From Ostrinia nubilalis (lineage: Eukaryota > Arthropoda > Insecta > Lepidoptera > Crambidae), in NCBI RefSeq assembly GCF_963855985.1, contig NC_087099.1, forward strand, positions 15,034,001 to 15,098,000: a stretch of DNA of 64,000 bases. The letters run 5' to 3'. Position numbers and translations under genes: made by a program. Below, piece after piece: positions 34,701 through 41,500 of the stretch; the first letter of the stretch is position 1; each line of letters begins with the position of its first letter. The notes under the pieces are model-generated. The model was given only the letters and a program-made list of their open reading frames with translations, did no database searches and was not told where the DNA came from.

Positions 34701-35124
34701 TATACATTTCTAGCACGATTCTATAACAATGAAAATATGGTTACATTCTTGCACTTGCACATTGGCAACGAATAGAAAAACAACTCAATAATATGCACTT
34801 TTTACTTCATAATTTACAAAAAAAAAGTTTTTATTTCACGTGATTCAATTCCAACGTCCCGCTCAAAATTAACATCTGTCATTTAAGTGACAGCATTGAG
34901 TTGTAGGCAATTGGCCATAAACCATAGACTTTGGAAGTAACAGTTCATAATAATTTGCGATTGAGACCTCTGAAGATACATATTTAAAATTTCAATTTCT
35001 TTTCCAGGGCTTCAAAGTGCTGCAAATCCCATACACCGAGTTTAACCCGAAAGATAAGCTAGTGTCCCGCGTGCAATACATCAATACGCGACTACAGCAG
35101 TTAGTGAGCAACAAGACGGCGTAG
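19612..35124 (+). CDS. FASTK-family (FAST/RAP domain) mitochondrial protein, FASTKD4-like
   Basis: Ten coding exons join in one frame to 547 residues: 19612-19777, 20332-20519, 20846-21073, 25443-25615, 26610-26826, 29495-29645, 30132-30362, 30466-30532, 34093-34198, 35008-35124. Every junction has GT-AG and matching phase. The N-terminus (MLKFSGAIIWRLGTRATIRK) is basic and amphipathic, as for mitochondrial import. The middle is helical-repeat-like. FAST_1/FAST_2-like regions fall at about 310-470, with MMIDAYLNLKYPGETPRLP in the latter half. The C-terminal RAP-like domain (about 474-535) has KFRIAVLGLDYHDM and GFKVLQIPYTEFNPKDKL. FASTK proteins bind and stabilise or process mitochondrial mRNAs. 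Length and layout fit FASTKD4 (TBRG4), but another family member is possible. Introns carry many transposons, and exon 5 lies in a repeat array of its own fragments. Confidence 0.85.
20105..20215 (-). repeat. tRNA-like tract (possible SINE)
   Basis: Read on the - strand: CTCTGTAGCTCAGT (A-box-like) and, about 45 bases later, AGGTTTGATTTCCACC (B-box-like). Not a credible functional tRNA. Confidence 0.35.
20332..20519 (+). CDS. FASTK gene exon 2
   Basis: Acceptor AATAATTCCAG, donor CTTAAG|GTACGA. Encodes residues 56-118 including QIQKATDINSLLVVAENSVV, a motif position shared by FASTKD proteins. Confidence 0.85.
20846..21073 (+). CDS. FASTK gene exon 3
   Basis: Acceptor TAATTCCAG, donor ATAAAG|GTAGGT, phase 0 on both sides. 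Residues 119-194, including DPRFLKLCRIL and ANLTLPQMIK. The following 4.4-kb intron holds a nested transposon cluster. Confidence 0.87.
21878..23686. mobile_element. TIR element nested in the 21.1-24.9 kb element
   Basis: GGGCAGGTGACCCGG at the left pairs with CCGGGTCACTTGCCC at the right, with TA just outside each end. TGGCCA-containing words recur inside both ends (for example TTTTGGCCATT and CCACTTTTGGCCATT). It carries a minisatellite instead of a gene. Confidence 0.78.
22200..22945. repeat. Minisatellite of ACGGGAATTCCCG units
   Basis: Two interleaved levels: a roughly 29-bp unit GGAATTCCCGAAATTCCCAC in tandem at 22494-22640, and a longer unit of about 118-145 bp with GCGGGAAAATCCTTTTGTAT and TAGGTACCTTAGTAAACTTA present about five times. 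The short unit is itself palindromic. Confidence 0.85.
23690..25440. other. Intron 3 remainder
   Basis: Right half of the outer TIR element, then a GC-rich MITE-like block. Both-strand reading frames at 24.9-25.16 kb are composition artefacts. Confidence 0.5.
25128..25384. mobile_element. Imperfect inverted-repeat element with short telomere-like TTAGG run
   Basis: AGGCCTAGGATGCGCGCC at the left is matched imperfectly inverted near the right end (GCGCATCCTAG). AATTGTGAACTCCGTC pairs with GACGGAATTCACAAT. GGGTTAGGTTAGGTTAG lies at 25266-25282. Confidence 0.55.
25443..25615 (+). CDS. FASTK gene exon 4
   Basis: Acceptor CTTATCTCCAG, donor TGCAA|GTAAGT, phase 2 out. Encodes VMKALQHKGRRSTPLLRAL and LLFSMASLNFPDPVLLDRI, the helical-repeat pattern of FASTKD proteins. 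Confidence 0.88.
25703..25869. mobile_element. MITE related to the one at 33829
   Basis: CCGGTCGCCGAGCACATAGA and its inverted counterpart at the right. The interior shares TATCGCTCGCGTGTAATTAT with the copy at 33829-34029. Confidence 0.75.
26093..26127 (+). pseudogene. Truncated 5' fragment of FASTK exon 5
   Basis: After TTAATTCTAG comes TGACGTGATAGAAACACTGC, matching the start of exon 5. The match ends within 35 bp and a stop follows. Confidence 0.7.
26175..26283 (+). pseudogene. Acceptor-side copy 1 of FASTK exon 5
   Basis: A good acceptor (TTCTTTCCAG) and the first 105 nt of exon 5, nearly identical including DVIETLPANKDKPSVVNSIV. It runs into TAG after EAALA and lacks the 3' half and donor. 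Confidence 0.85.
26399..26511 (+). pseudogene. Acceptor-side copy 2 of FASTK exon 5
   Basis: As copy 1: acceptor TTCTTTCCAG, open for 36 codons, then TGA after LPWGTL. The spacer after it (AATGTTAGATCACAGCCGAC, GGTCGCAAGTCTGTCATAAG) is duplicated with it. Confidence 0.85.
26610..26826 (+). CDS. FASTK gene exon 5, the only complete copy
   Basis: Acceptor TGTTCTTTCCAG, donor TTCCAG|GTCAGT, 217 nt, phase 2 in and 0 out. Encodes DVIETLPANKDKPSVVNSIV through FEPPGCEELFQ (residues 252-324). Acceptor-side copies lie upstream and donor-side copies downstream. Only this one keeps both splice sites and an open frame. Confidence 0.87.
26833..29173 (+). repeat. Array of about 14 donor-bearing 3' half-copies of FASTK exon 5
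   Basis: Units of 130-131 bp where best kept contain GCGGCTGCGGTGGTCACGCT, CATCTGCACTTCGAGCC and GAGCTGTTCCAG followed by GTCAGT, then about 25 bp of intron and a worn piece of the exon middle (GTGTCTATGGTGGTCTC). Exon-end positions include 26972, 27355, 27485, 27615, 27746, 27877, 28021, 28159, 28462, 28599, 28817, 28948 and 29079. The last unit breaks off at 29173. Units at 28.1-28.7 kb are more diverged than those on either side. Long open frames here are by-products of repeated GC-rich coding sequence. Confidence 0.9.
27006..27232. mobile_element. hAT-type MITE inside the exon-5 array
   Basis: CAGGGTTTCCCAA at the left and TTCGGGAACCGCTG at the right (inverted with mismatches), flanked by the 8-bp direct repeat GTCTATAG (26998-27005 and 27233-27240). 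It interrupts one array unit, so it arrived after the array had begun to grow. Confidence 0.85.
29378..29425. repeat. (GA)n simple repeat
   Basis: Imperfect AG-rich run, about 48 bp, in FASTK intron 5. Confidence 0.8.
29495..29645 (+). CDS. FASTK gene exon 6
   Basis: Acceptor TTGCTTACAG, donor GGAG|GTAGGT. Encodes TAVSLKEGELSKPSAWLDLV and the following helix. The phase matches the donor of exon 5. Confidence 0.87.
29869..30043. mobile_element. PIF/Harbinger-like MITE, copy 1
   Basis: GAGTAGGCGCACACCGTTGA is matched inverted at the right end, and TAA is duplicated on both sides (29866-29868, 30044-30046). The interior shares GTCGGCCGATAGTTTAGTCG with the copy at 40317-40493. The TAA duplication is typical of PIF/Harbinger. 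Confidence 0.85.
30132..30362 (+). CDS. FASTK gene exon 7
   Basis: Acceptor ATTTCCCAG, donor TACG|GTAAGT. Encodes IPARRKLMMIDAYLNLKYPG and the FAST_2-like stretch through SADAFLKKDCNSGMGFLY. Confidence 0.88.
30466..30532 (+). CDS. FASTK gene exon 8
   Basis: 67-nt exon, acceptor TTTATTTTAG, donor AAAAG|GTACGG. Encodes DAEFAVDEKCHPVPLEKAAN then DKR. The next intron carries the antisense LINE. Confidence 0.83.
30640..33045 (-). mobile_element. CR1/Jockey-group LINE, 5'-truncated, antisense in FASTK intron 8
   Basis: The coding region reads on the - strand. The 3' end is a short ATTCTG repeat (on + about 30640-30660), a kind of microsatellite tail seen in CR1-like LINEs. The apurinic endonuclease domain is absent: the frame is open up to the 5' edge near 33045, where a MITE cluster begins. 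The reverse transcriptase has no internal stop, so the copy is fairly young. Confidence 0.85.
30948..32909 (-). CDS. LINE reverse transcriptase (653 aa from the first ATG)
   Basis: Reverse-transcriptase motifs in order: PIHKSGNTDTLDNYRPIAL (about 192), FDMSKAFDYVSHELL (about 275), GVPQGSILGPLLFLLYINDL (about 340), the catalytic FADD (about 369), and the thumb region with NVKKTKYIQF-like NIKKTKYIQF. The C-terminal part includes YRGRYPNKLTLPVMLTSLQS and AVRIFNKLPDELK, typical LINE tail wording. The frame extends in phase upstream of this ATG to about 33045 (QWITKGIRMSCK crosses it), so the ATG is not the native start. Endonuclease missing. Confidence 0.88.
   Translation of the reverse strand: MSCKTKRLLRFTYYKNRHINDKIKYKKYTTILKKCINNSQKNCNKKYIGTCTNKCKASWTLIKNSSNLKLNYIKKITHDGKNIYEPNDIANLFNDYFPILGDRDSTTNVLNNTHNHVQYVNDTIFLFPTDSDEITKIIANLKNKNSVGYDEIPTKVLKATKTVIAPVLSYLINLSFTQGIFPEKLKTTIIKPIHKSGNTDTLDNYRPIALVPILSKVIEKAMFARLTTFINKLSILNKNQNGFQKGKSTALATFKVIEKIMSHVDKSKEVTAIFFDMSKAFDYVSHELLLAKCEKYGLRGKIYNWLKTYLSERLQYVEIRNLDKYLNERTYRSYTQNKITGVPQGSILGPLLFLLYINDLPKSTQHFCTLFADDVSVVIPNTYDSLTEYNNDINNTINDVINWMKNNNLKVNIKKTKYIQFHNQRNDKTCKLSIQHNGQNIDESNEVVFLGITLDSRCTWKPHIHTLCNKINKFAYALWRLVNITDEKTALLAYHGYVASMLRYGIILWGNSVDSNRAFIAQKQCIRSICKLSIRTSCKPYFEKLRLLTLPCIYIFEMSCFVKMHPYLFRSNSEVNTNYRGRYPNKLTLPVMLTSLQSDNCYPMAVRIFNKLPDELKTLPIRAFKTRLFKLLVSKCYYTVQEYLTDKSIRVFE
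33059..33704. repeat. MITE cluster: three direct and one inverted copy
   Basis: CGACGCACAGTGGTGCTACA ... GGCGGACGTATTCTGTCAGA occurs three times in the same direction (about 33250-33335, 33400-33485, 33555-33640) and once inverted (about 33115-33195). The outermost ends, CTAAAGGACATCATCCA and its complement at 33685-33700, bound the cluster. Probably one MITE whose arm was tandemly amplified. Confidence 0.8.
33829..34029. mobile_element. MITE just upstream of FASTK exon 9
   Basis: AAGCCTGGTCCGTGAGCACG and its inverted match, with TA on both sides. The arms extend through AATTTTGTCCAATGACCCC. It lies 63 bp before the exon-9 acceptor base. Confidence 0.83.
34093..34198 (+). CDS. FASTK gene exon 9 (start of the RAP domain)
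   Basis: Acceptor CTGTTTCACAG, donor CTCAAG|GTATGA, phase 2 in and 0 out. Encodes KFRIAVLGLDYHDMTRRAPA and CHLCARLLELK. It sits 63 bp downstream of a MITE. Confidence 0.85.
35008..35124 (+). CDS. FASTK gene exon 10 (stop codon)
   Basis: Acceptor TTCTTTTCCAG. Encodes GFKVLQIPYTEFNPKDKLV and ends LQQLVSNKTA with TAG at 35122-35124. This is the conserved C-terminal half of a RAP domain. Confidence 0.9.
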   Translation, partial: GFKVLQIPYTEFNPKDKLVSRVQYINTRLQQLVSNKTA

Positions 35125-35621
35125 TTGTGTATGTATGTGTTGTATTTGTACATATTGTATGTCCACTTTAGTTCGGGGTGTAGTACGTGACGCCGCTTGG
35201 TGGCGCTAGCGGGATGACGTATTCAGAAGTAGATTTTTTCAAAAGCTGGCTAAAAAGTCTACGGACTATGGCAGTGAAACCTTTTTCGTATTTTTGCCTG
35301 TTTTCTAGTAAATAATTTGACTTTTCAACTCTTCAGGCAAAATATTAAAGGAATGTAAATGACAAATGAAATGTATAATGCTTTTATACGTATTTGTTGC
35401 CAGCTTCTTTAAAATATACCATAGATACAATCTAATTTACTAGTAAATATCGTTTGCACGAAGTGCTTAATTTCATCCAGATTCGTTCTTCTCAAACAAT
35501 AGCCAACTCGTTAGCCTGAAGTATTCATCCATATTCATATTGCATTCTCTATCGATATCATAATCTTGTTTTGTACCTAACTTAGTTTATATATCGATCG
35601 TAGAAATAAAAGATTCGATAA

Positions 35622-35816
35622 GGCGATTATCACACTGCACCGCGCACCGCCGCGGTCCGCGTGATTACATATTATTATAACGAATCCCGCGCGCAGACGC
35701 GTTGTCAGTGTATTGTGCCGCGCGTGTTTTCTATACAAACTGAGGTACTTGCATACAATGATTAAATCTGTCGTCCCGCGTACCGCGGCGGAGCGCGGTG
35801 CAGTGTGATAATCGCC
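35622..35816. mobile_element. GC-rich MITE in the 3' flank of the FASTK gene
   Basis: GGCGATTATCACACTGCACC at the left is matched exactly inverted at the right, with CCGCGG-rich arms. TAA and TAT flank the ends. Confidence 0.8.
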
Positions 35817-36085
35817 TATGTGACCTGACAACTCACAAGAAAAACCTTGTATTCAACTAAAGAAATGAATGATTTTAAAATAATAATGTATTGTAACGAT
35901 ACACAAGCATTTTAGCTAATGTATGAAAGGAAATAATTGTGATAATCTTTTCTTTTCAATACCTTTAACACTGTTATTTATTTTATTGAATGTTTAGCAC
36001 AACAATCACTAATTATGTGGGCTGTATTATAATTTATGTATTAGTTAAATTTTGTATAGTTCATTGTGACTGCGTGGTTAATTTG

Positions 36086-36091
36086 AATAAA
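36086..36091 (+). terminator. Candidate poly(A) signal for the FASTK gene
   Basis: AATAAA about 960 bp after the stop. Others exist (35605, 37690 region), so the true cleavage site is not determined. Confidence 0.25.
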
Positions 36092-36386
36092 AATCAGAAT
36101 AACAAAAATCTTAAAAGAGAAATCTTGTACGATAGGTTAATATAAAACAGACACACGAGAAACGGTGAACTGTTTTAAGTTTTTGACAACTTTCCCCTTA
36201 GACTCTGTATTTGGTAATATTGGACCTGGTTGCCGCGCTCATTATCTCTAACTAAATTATGAAATTAGAGGAGTACAGCTATATTTGTGAGATTTGGTGA
36301 GACATAATATTTTATGTCAAATGAGACGTCTTTTTTCTGTCAAATGTAACTGACGGATTTTGTTTGACAGTTGCGATTTAACACTA

Positions 36387-36556
36387 TAGATGACCCACGC
36401 TGAACTGTCCCACCAAACTCAATGACAGGGGGGCGCTACCATCGGTCAACTATATGGTTTCCAACATGGCAAAAATCTGAACCAGCGATCCGGTATTGAC
36501 AGTGGCGCCCCACTGTCAATGTCATCGACAGGACAGTCCAGTATTTTGGAACTATA
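36387..36556. mobile_element. MITE, intact relative of the hAT target
   Basis: TATAGATGACCCACGCTGAA to GGAACTATA, matching the two flanks of the 4745-11896 element across its insertion point. Contains GGGGGGCGCTACCATCGG and GGCGCCCCACTGTCAATG. Confidence 0.75.
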
Positions 36557-36771
36557 CATTTGGTACCTTATTTCCTTACAGTAAGTTGTAAAAACAATAA
36601 AATAGAACTCGCTATGCCTGATTCAGGGTTAATAGTATTTTATCGTAGAACGATGTTAATTTCTTAATTTTATGTGTACTTGATTTTTGTAATGAGAGAT
36701 TATTTCCAAGGACTAGACCGACTTACACTGTGAGAGTATTTGTACATTTTCTAGTATCCTTTGCTTTTAGG

Positions 36772-37573
36772 CCAGTAGAATTAAACACAAAAATTGATTA
36801 AATCGGAAATAATTCCTACAAAAGACTTTTTTGCTTTAATGGCTTCATTGGTTGCCCATTAAGACTCTCCTAAGTTTTCGACTTCGACGGAGTTGTGCTT
36901 AAGTGGTGGGGGCCCCCGAAAGGGGCGTTTTTTCGGTTTTCCGGTTATACCGCGTAAAGGACTTACCCTATCGAAAAGTGGTCTTCATGACGGTTAAAGG
37001 GCACTTAATCCTGCATTGAATAAGACCAAGGAAGAGGGGATACAAGGAAGAGGGGCAGCCACAGTAGGTAACACAGAGTCGTTCAGGTGAGTGCCAGGAA
37101 GAGGTGCAGCAACCGCAGTTAAGGAACGGCTGGGACGAACAAGGATAGGCGCATCAAGCTCGTAAGCCTTGATAGGGTTACACTAGTTGAGGTGGCCCTT
37201 TTCAAGACTTGGAAGCCTGTGGGTAACAAACCATTGGACGTGGAGAGGGTCATTAATTATACGTATATTTTCTACTTTGCCGAACTATAGCGCGAGAACG
37301 GTTTGTCCAAAACATATGAATTTGGTCTTATTCAATGCAGGATTAAGTGCCCTTCAACCGTCATGAGACCACTTTTTGATAGGGTAAGTCCTTTACGCGG
37401 TATATTTAACCGGAAAAAAGAAAAAATGCCCCTTTCGGGGGCCCCCACCACTTAAGCACAACTCCGTCGAAGTCGAAAACTTAGGAGAATCTTAATGGGC
37501 AACCAATAAAGCCATTAAAAACAATAAAATCTTTTGTAGGAATTATTTCCGATTTAAAAGCTAATTCTACTGG
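36772..37573. mobile_element. Foldback element with about 254-bp arms
   Basis: CCAGTAGAATTAA at 36772 pairs with its complement at 37573, and pairing continues through TCGGAAATAATTCCTACAAA, TTGGTTGCCCATTAAGA, GACTTCGACGGAGTTGTGC and CCTGCATTGAATAAGACC (arms about 36772-37025 and 37320-37573). The 290-bp loop has GAAGAGGGG-type short repeats and no coding potential. No clear target duplication. Confidence 0.85.
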
Positions 37574-38469
37574 ACTATTTCTTTCTTCTTCAAAAACTGT
37601 GTGGTCGATAAAACTTATACAAATTGTTATTTTTTGTCACGCGTGATATTGTGTACATTGGGAGAATGTATAGTTGTTAATATTATTTAAATAAACGACA
37701 AACTCTTAAAAATAGTTTTTATTTATGAAATAATCATTAATCTAGATTTATATACAACAATTTCGCCTAAGATGCTTGGTTTTTATATTGTCAATGATTA
37801 CTTATCTTGTCTTTTACAATCATATTCTTTATGTCATAAAATCCATAACCCAAACCAAAAGGCATTGATCATATAAAAACCGAGCCTAAAGGATATTACC
37901 GGAGGAAAACTAGCATAATTATTGTTTTGACGCTTGAAACAGCCTTGATCAGTGAAGATACAGAAGTCCCAGAGGATTAGCTTTTAGGAAGTCTACATTA
38001 GACAGGATTTGCTTAGCTAAGAATTCGCTCACAGTTTTTAATAATAACATTTTAGTCGATTCATAAAGGGGGACAGTAACATGTTCCGTGACACGTGAAT
38101 ACTTATACACGTGAATATAATGTGTAGCGTGTAATCACACGCAAATTGATTAAGAACTTTATTACACGAGAACAAAGTTCAAAACGCGAACTTAATGCTA
38201 TCTGCATTGTTATCTACTTGGTAATTTTGAGGGATATTTTGCCCAATTGATCTTCCTGACGCCGTTTATGTTGTTTGGGTTCTATCTTTCACTGTCGCTC
38301 CAGTTGGCATCTCACTTTGCGTGAAAAAGATAGAAACTTTCGGAACTTCGGATAACGTTGTTTGGGGTACGGTAAGAGCTAAGCTTCAAGTTAATTTCGA
38401 TTATGACTGAATTGCTCGTCTTCCTCCTGGTTTTTTCTGACTGGTTCCTTACTTTCTGAAGACCTTATT
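37574..38469. other. Spacer between the two convergent genes
   Basis: AT-rich. Likely holds the 3' UTR of the first anhydrase (reading leftwards from 38470). Nothing else recognised. Confidence 0.45.
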
Positions 38470-38500
38470 CTATCGTGACCTCAATCCTTTTGACATGAAT
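38470..38500 (-). CDS. Carbonic anhydrase 1 terminal exon A9
   Basis: Acceptor TTTGTTTCAG, then the codons for FMSKGLRSR and TAG at 38470-38472. The phase fits exon A8. The short exon makes this the least certain of the series. Confidence 0.7.
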
Positions 38501-41500
38501 CTGAAACAAATAATTAAAATTATGTCTTTATTCTATGGGTCCTCATTTTTCGCTTTCTTTTTGTGCTCTGTTATCGATGCGCAAGTGTAGTGGGTACAGG
38601 AAAATAAAACACCTTTACACACCTTCTGCAAGACTCATAATGTCTAGCTACGACCATCACCTAAGTCTGTGCCATAACAAGAATGTTAACAGCATTGTTG
38701 TGTTCCGGCAGTTGGAGGTAAGATAGCCAGTTCCTTTTTGTGTTTAAGGATTCCGGGTGAAGCTCGCTTCCACCTTTGACCTGATCGTCACTTTCCAGCA
38801 CATAAGTCACTTTTCATGCAGGCCAAAATTCAATCGTTGTGAATAAAAATAAAGTTTCTACTCACGAAGTAACATTTCTGAAGAAGTCCGTGACTAGTAT
38901 GACGACGTCATAAAAGAGTTTGAGTTTGACGATCTGCGGCGGCATTGCAGGTATAGTTTTTGTCACGAAATAACATTCCTAAAGAATAGATAGTAGGTAG
39001 AGTTTTTACTCACGAAGTAACGTTCCTAAAGAAGTCCGTGACCAGTTTGACGACGTCATCGAAGAGTTTGACGATTTGCGGCGTGTGCAGCGACGCGGAG
39101 ACAGGCTTGAAGACTACGTGGTGGTTGAGCTTCTGTAGCGATCTGAAGTTGTGCCGGCCGACCCCTACTTTGCCGAACATGCGGTACTGGGGACAAATGA
39201 GTCATTAAGCTATATCAAATAAAATCCGCGGTCAACATAAACTATGCAGTATTGCAGCAACTTCTGTCTGATAAAAGTGCGCTCTTCAGCATACTTTATT
39301 TCGAAATTTCCAATCTATTGCCGTAGACTATTTATGTTACGTAAGAAGCACGATTTGCCTTCGCCTTTTGCCGGCTCTTTTGCATTGCGACTTTTTACAG
39401 GGAACCGAACCAAAGTGAGTGAACAGGCAGGAGAACCAAAGTGACCGACATAGCTCGCAGAATTGCTAAAACCAGATAGCATGTGTGAACCATGTGTGAA
39501 CCACATAGCTCGTAGAGACGATGGCCGTTGGGGCAGAAAAGTTCTCGAGTGGCGACCACGGGCTGGAAGACGTAGCGTGGGCAGGCCTCCTACTAGGTGG
39601 ACCGACGATCTCGCAAAGGTCGCGGGAAGAGCGTCATAAGTAGTACCTACTAAAGATACTACATTGAAAATTCATCCTGGAATCGATCCCAGGACTCTGA
39701 AACAGGTTCCAACTCACGTCAGCATCGGACAGAAAGATGGGCGTGTCGAATATGATCCAGATGACGGCCTCGTTGCACTCCGGCGACGTGAGCGAGCCCG
39801 CATATGTGTAGTATGACTGCTGGTTCGGGCTTAGCAGCTTTCTGGGAAGAGAAGAAGAATATTAGACGTACAATTTTGCAGCAATAGAAAAAAATTAACT
39901 TTGATTCCAAGGATAAAGGATTTCTGTTCGAACTGTCCTAAAACATGTCAAACTTGTTGATCATCATCATAAAGCCTGTATGTAATGTAGGCGCTAACCA
40001 GACGAAGGATATACTCGTACATTAAAAACGACAAATTATTATAGAAAACACTCCAAAAGGTACATTAAACACATAGCTCGCAGAACTGATGGCCCTTGGA
40101 CAGAGAGTTCTCGAGTTGAGCCACTCACTGAAAAATGCATTGTGGCAGTTCATCCATTCGGTAGTGGACCGCCATCTGGTGAAGGCATTTGAACACGGGC
40201 GGCTCTGGGCTGGTTGTTGTGGAAATCATTAAAAGAGATTTGTCCAGAGGTGGATATCTCTTGGCTGAAATGATGATGGTAAGAAAACTATTAAAGCATA
40301 GAGCACACAGCCGTAAGCGTAGGCGCAGACCACCGATTTTTAGTCGGCCGATAGTTTAGTCGGGTAGATGATCAGTATGGGTATGTATGGATGTGCGCAA
40401 ATAATGATTTGGTATCGGCCGATTCTTCATACAAATTGGAAGCGGGCTCAACTACTTATCGGCCAACTAAAAATTGGTGGTCTGCGCCTAGGATAAGAGC
40501 GTTCAAGACAGTTAATTAATTATTTTTTAGTTTTTGATAACCCTCGAACCTACTCATGTGCTTACCTTTAGCTCCAACCAATTCATTATGATAACTGGTT
40601 TGTAATAAGTGCCGACGAATTCCTCCACTTGAGCATCTTCCTAATTAAGTATTCCGTAAACGGTTTCCTTGTTAAAACTGATTAAGACGAAATTGTCAAT
40701 TAACGGGCGTAGGTATAAAGGAGTAATGTACCTCGCATATTACCTACTGAGGAAATGCCAGAGCGTACGTTTGTAATTTATGTAAGTAGGTAGGTATACA
40801 TTACTAGGGTCTGTCACCCGCTGCTATATTGGGGTGTAGGGTGACTCACGCCACAGTTGGTTTGCATTTTATGAAAAACTTAAATCAAGTTAAGCTACAT
40901 ATTCTGCGGTGTGAGCTCCGAATGCAACGAGAACGAGCTCAAACTCGATGGGGCTGTGTTGTTTTAGTGCGGGAATTTCTATGGCTACCTTCCAACTCTA
41001 TCATCAGACCCTGGTTACCTTATAAGATTGAAGTACTCATTATTACAATTCAAACGAGCACATGGGCTTGTGTCGTTTTATTGTGGAGTTTCTTCCTTCC
41101 TTTCAGCTAAATTATCATCAGATCAACTCCATGACATCATAATATTATTGTATTATCACTTGATTTACACATCAGTTGAATGGAAAACCGGCAAAAGGGT
41201 CTTTAATTTGCAAGATTTCATTACAGACACCTGACAGGTTAAAGTAAAAAAGCTTGTAAAAATGAAAGCCTTTCCCCTTGAGGAGTCATCATCATCATCA
41301 TTTCAGCCACAGGACGTCCACTGCTGAACATAGTAGCCCAATGATCTCCAAATCGCCGCCACATCTTGAGGATTGAAGTTACTAAATTCGTCTGAGTGAA
41401 GGTAGCGTCGTTGGAATTTATAACGTGCAAGAAAACCATTTAATTTCTTTAAAAATAGCCCCTCTTCGCCTTACGGGCAATAAGGAAGCTTAACAAGTGG

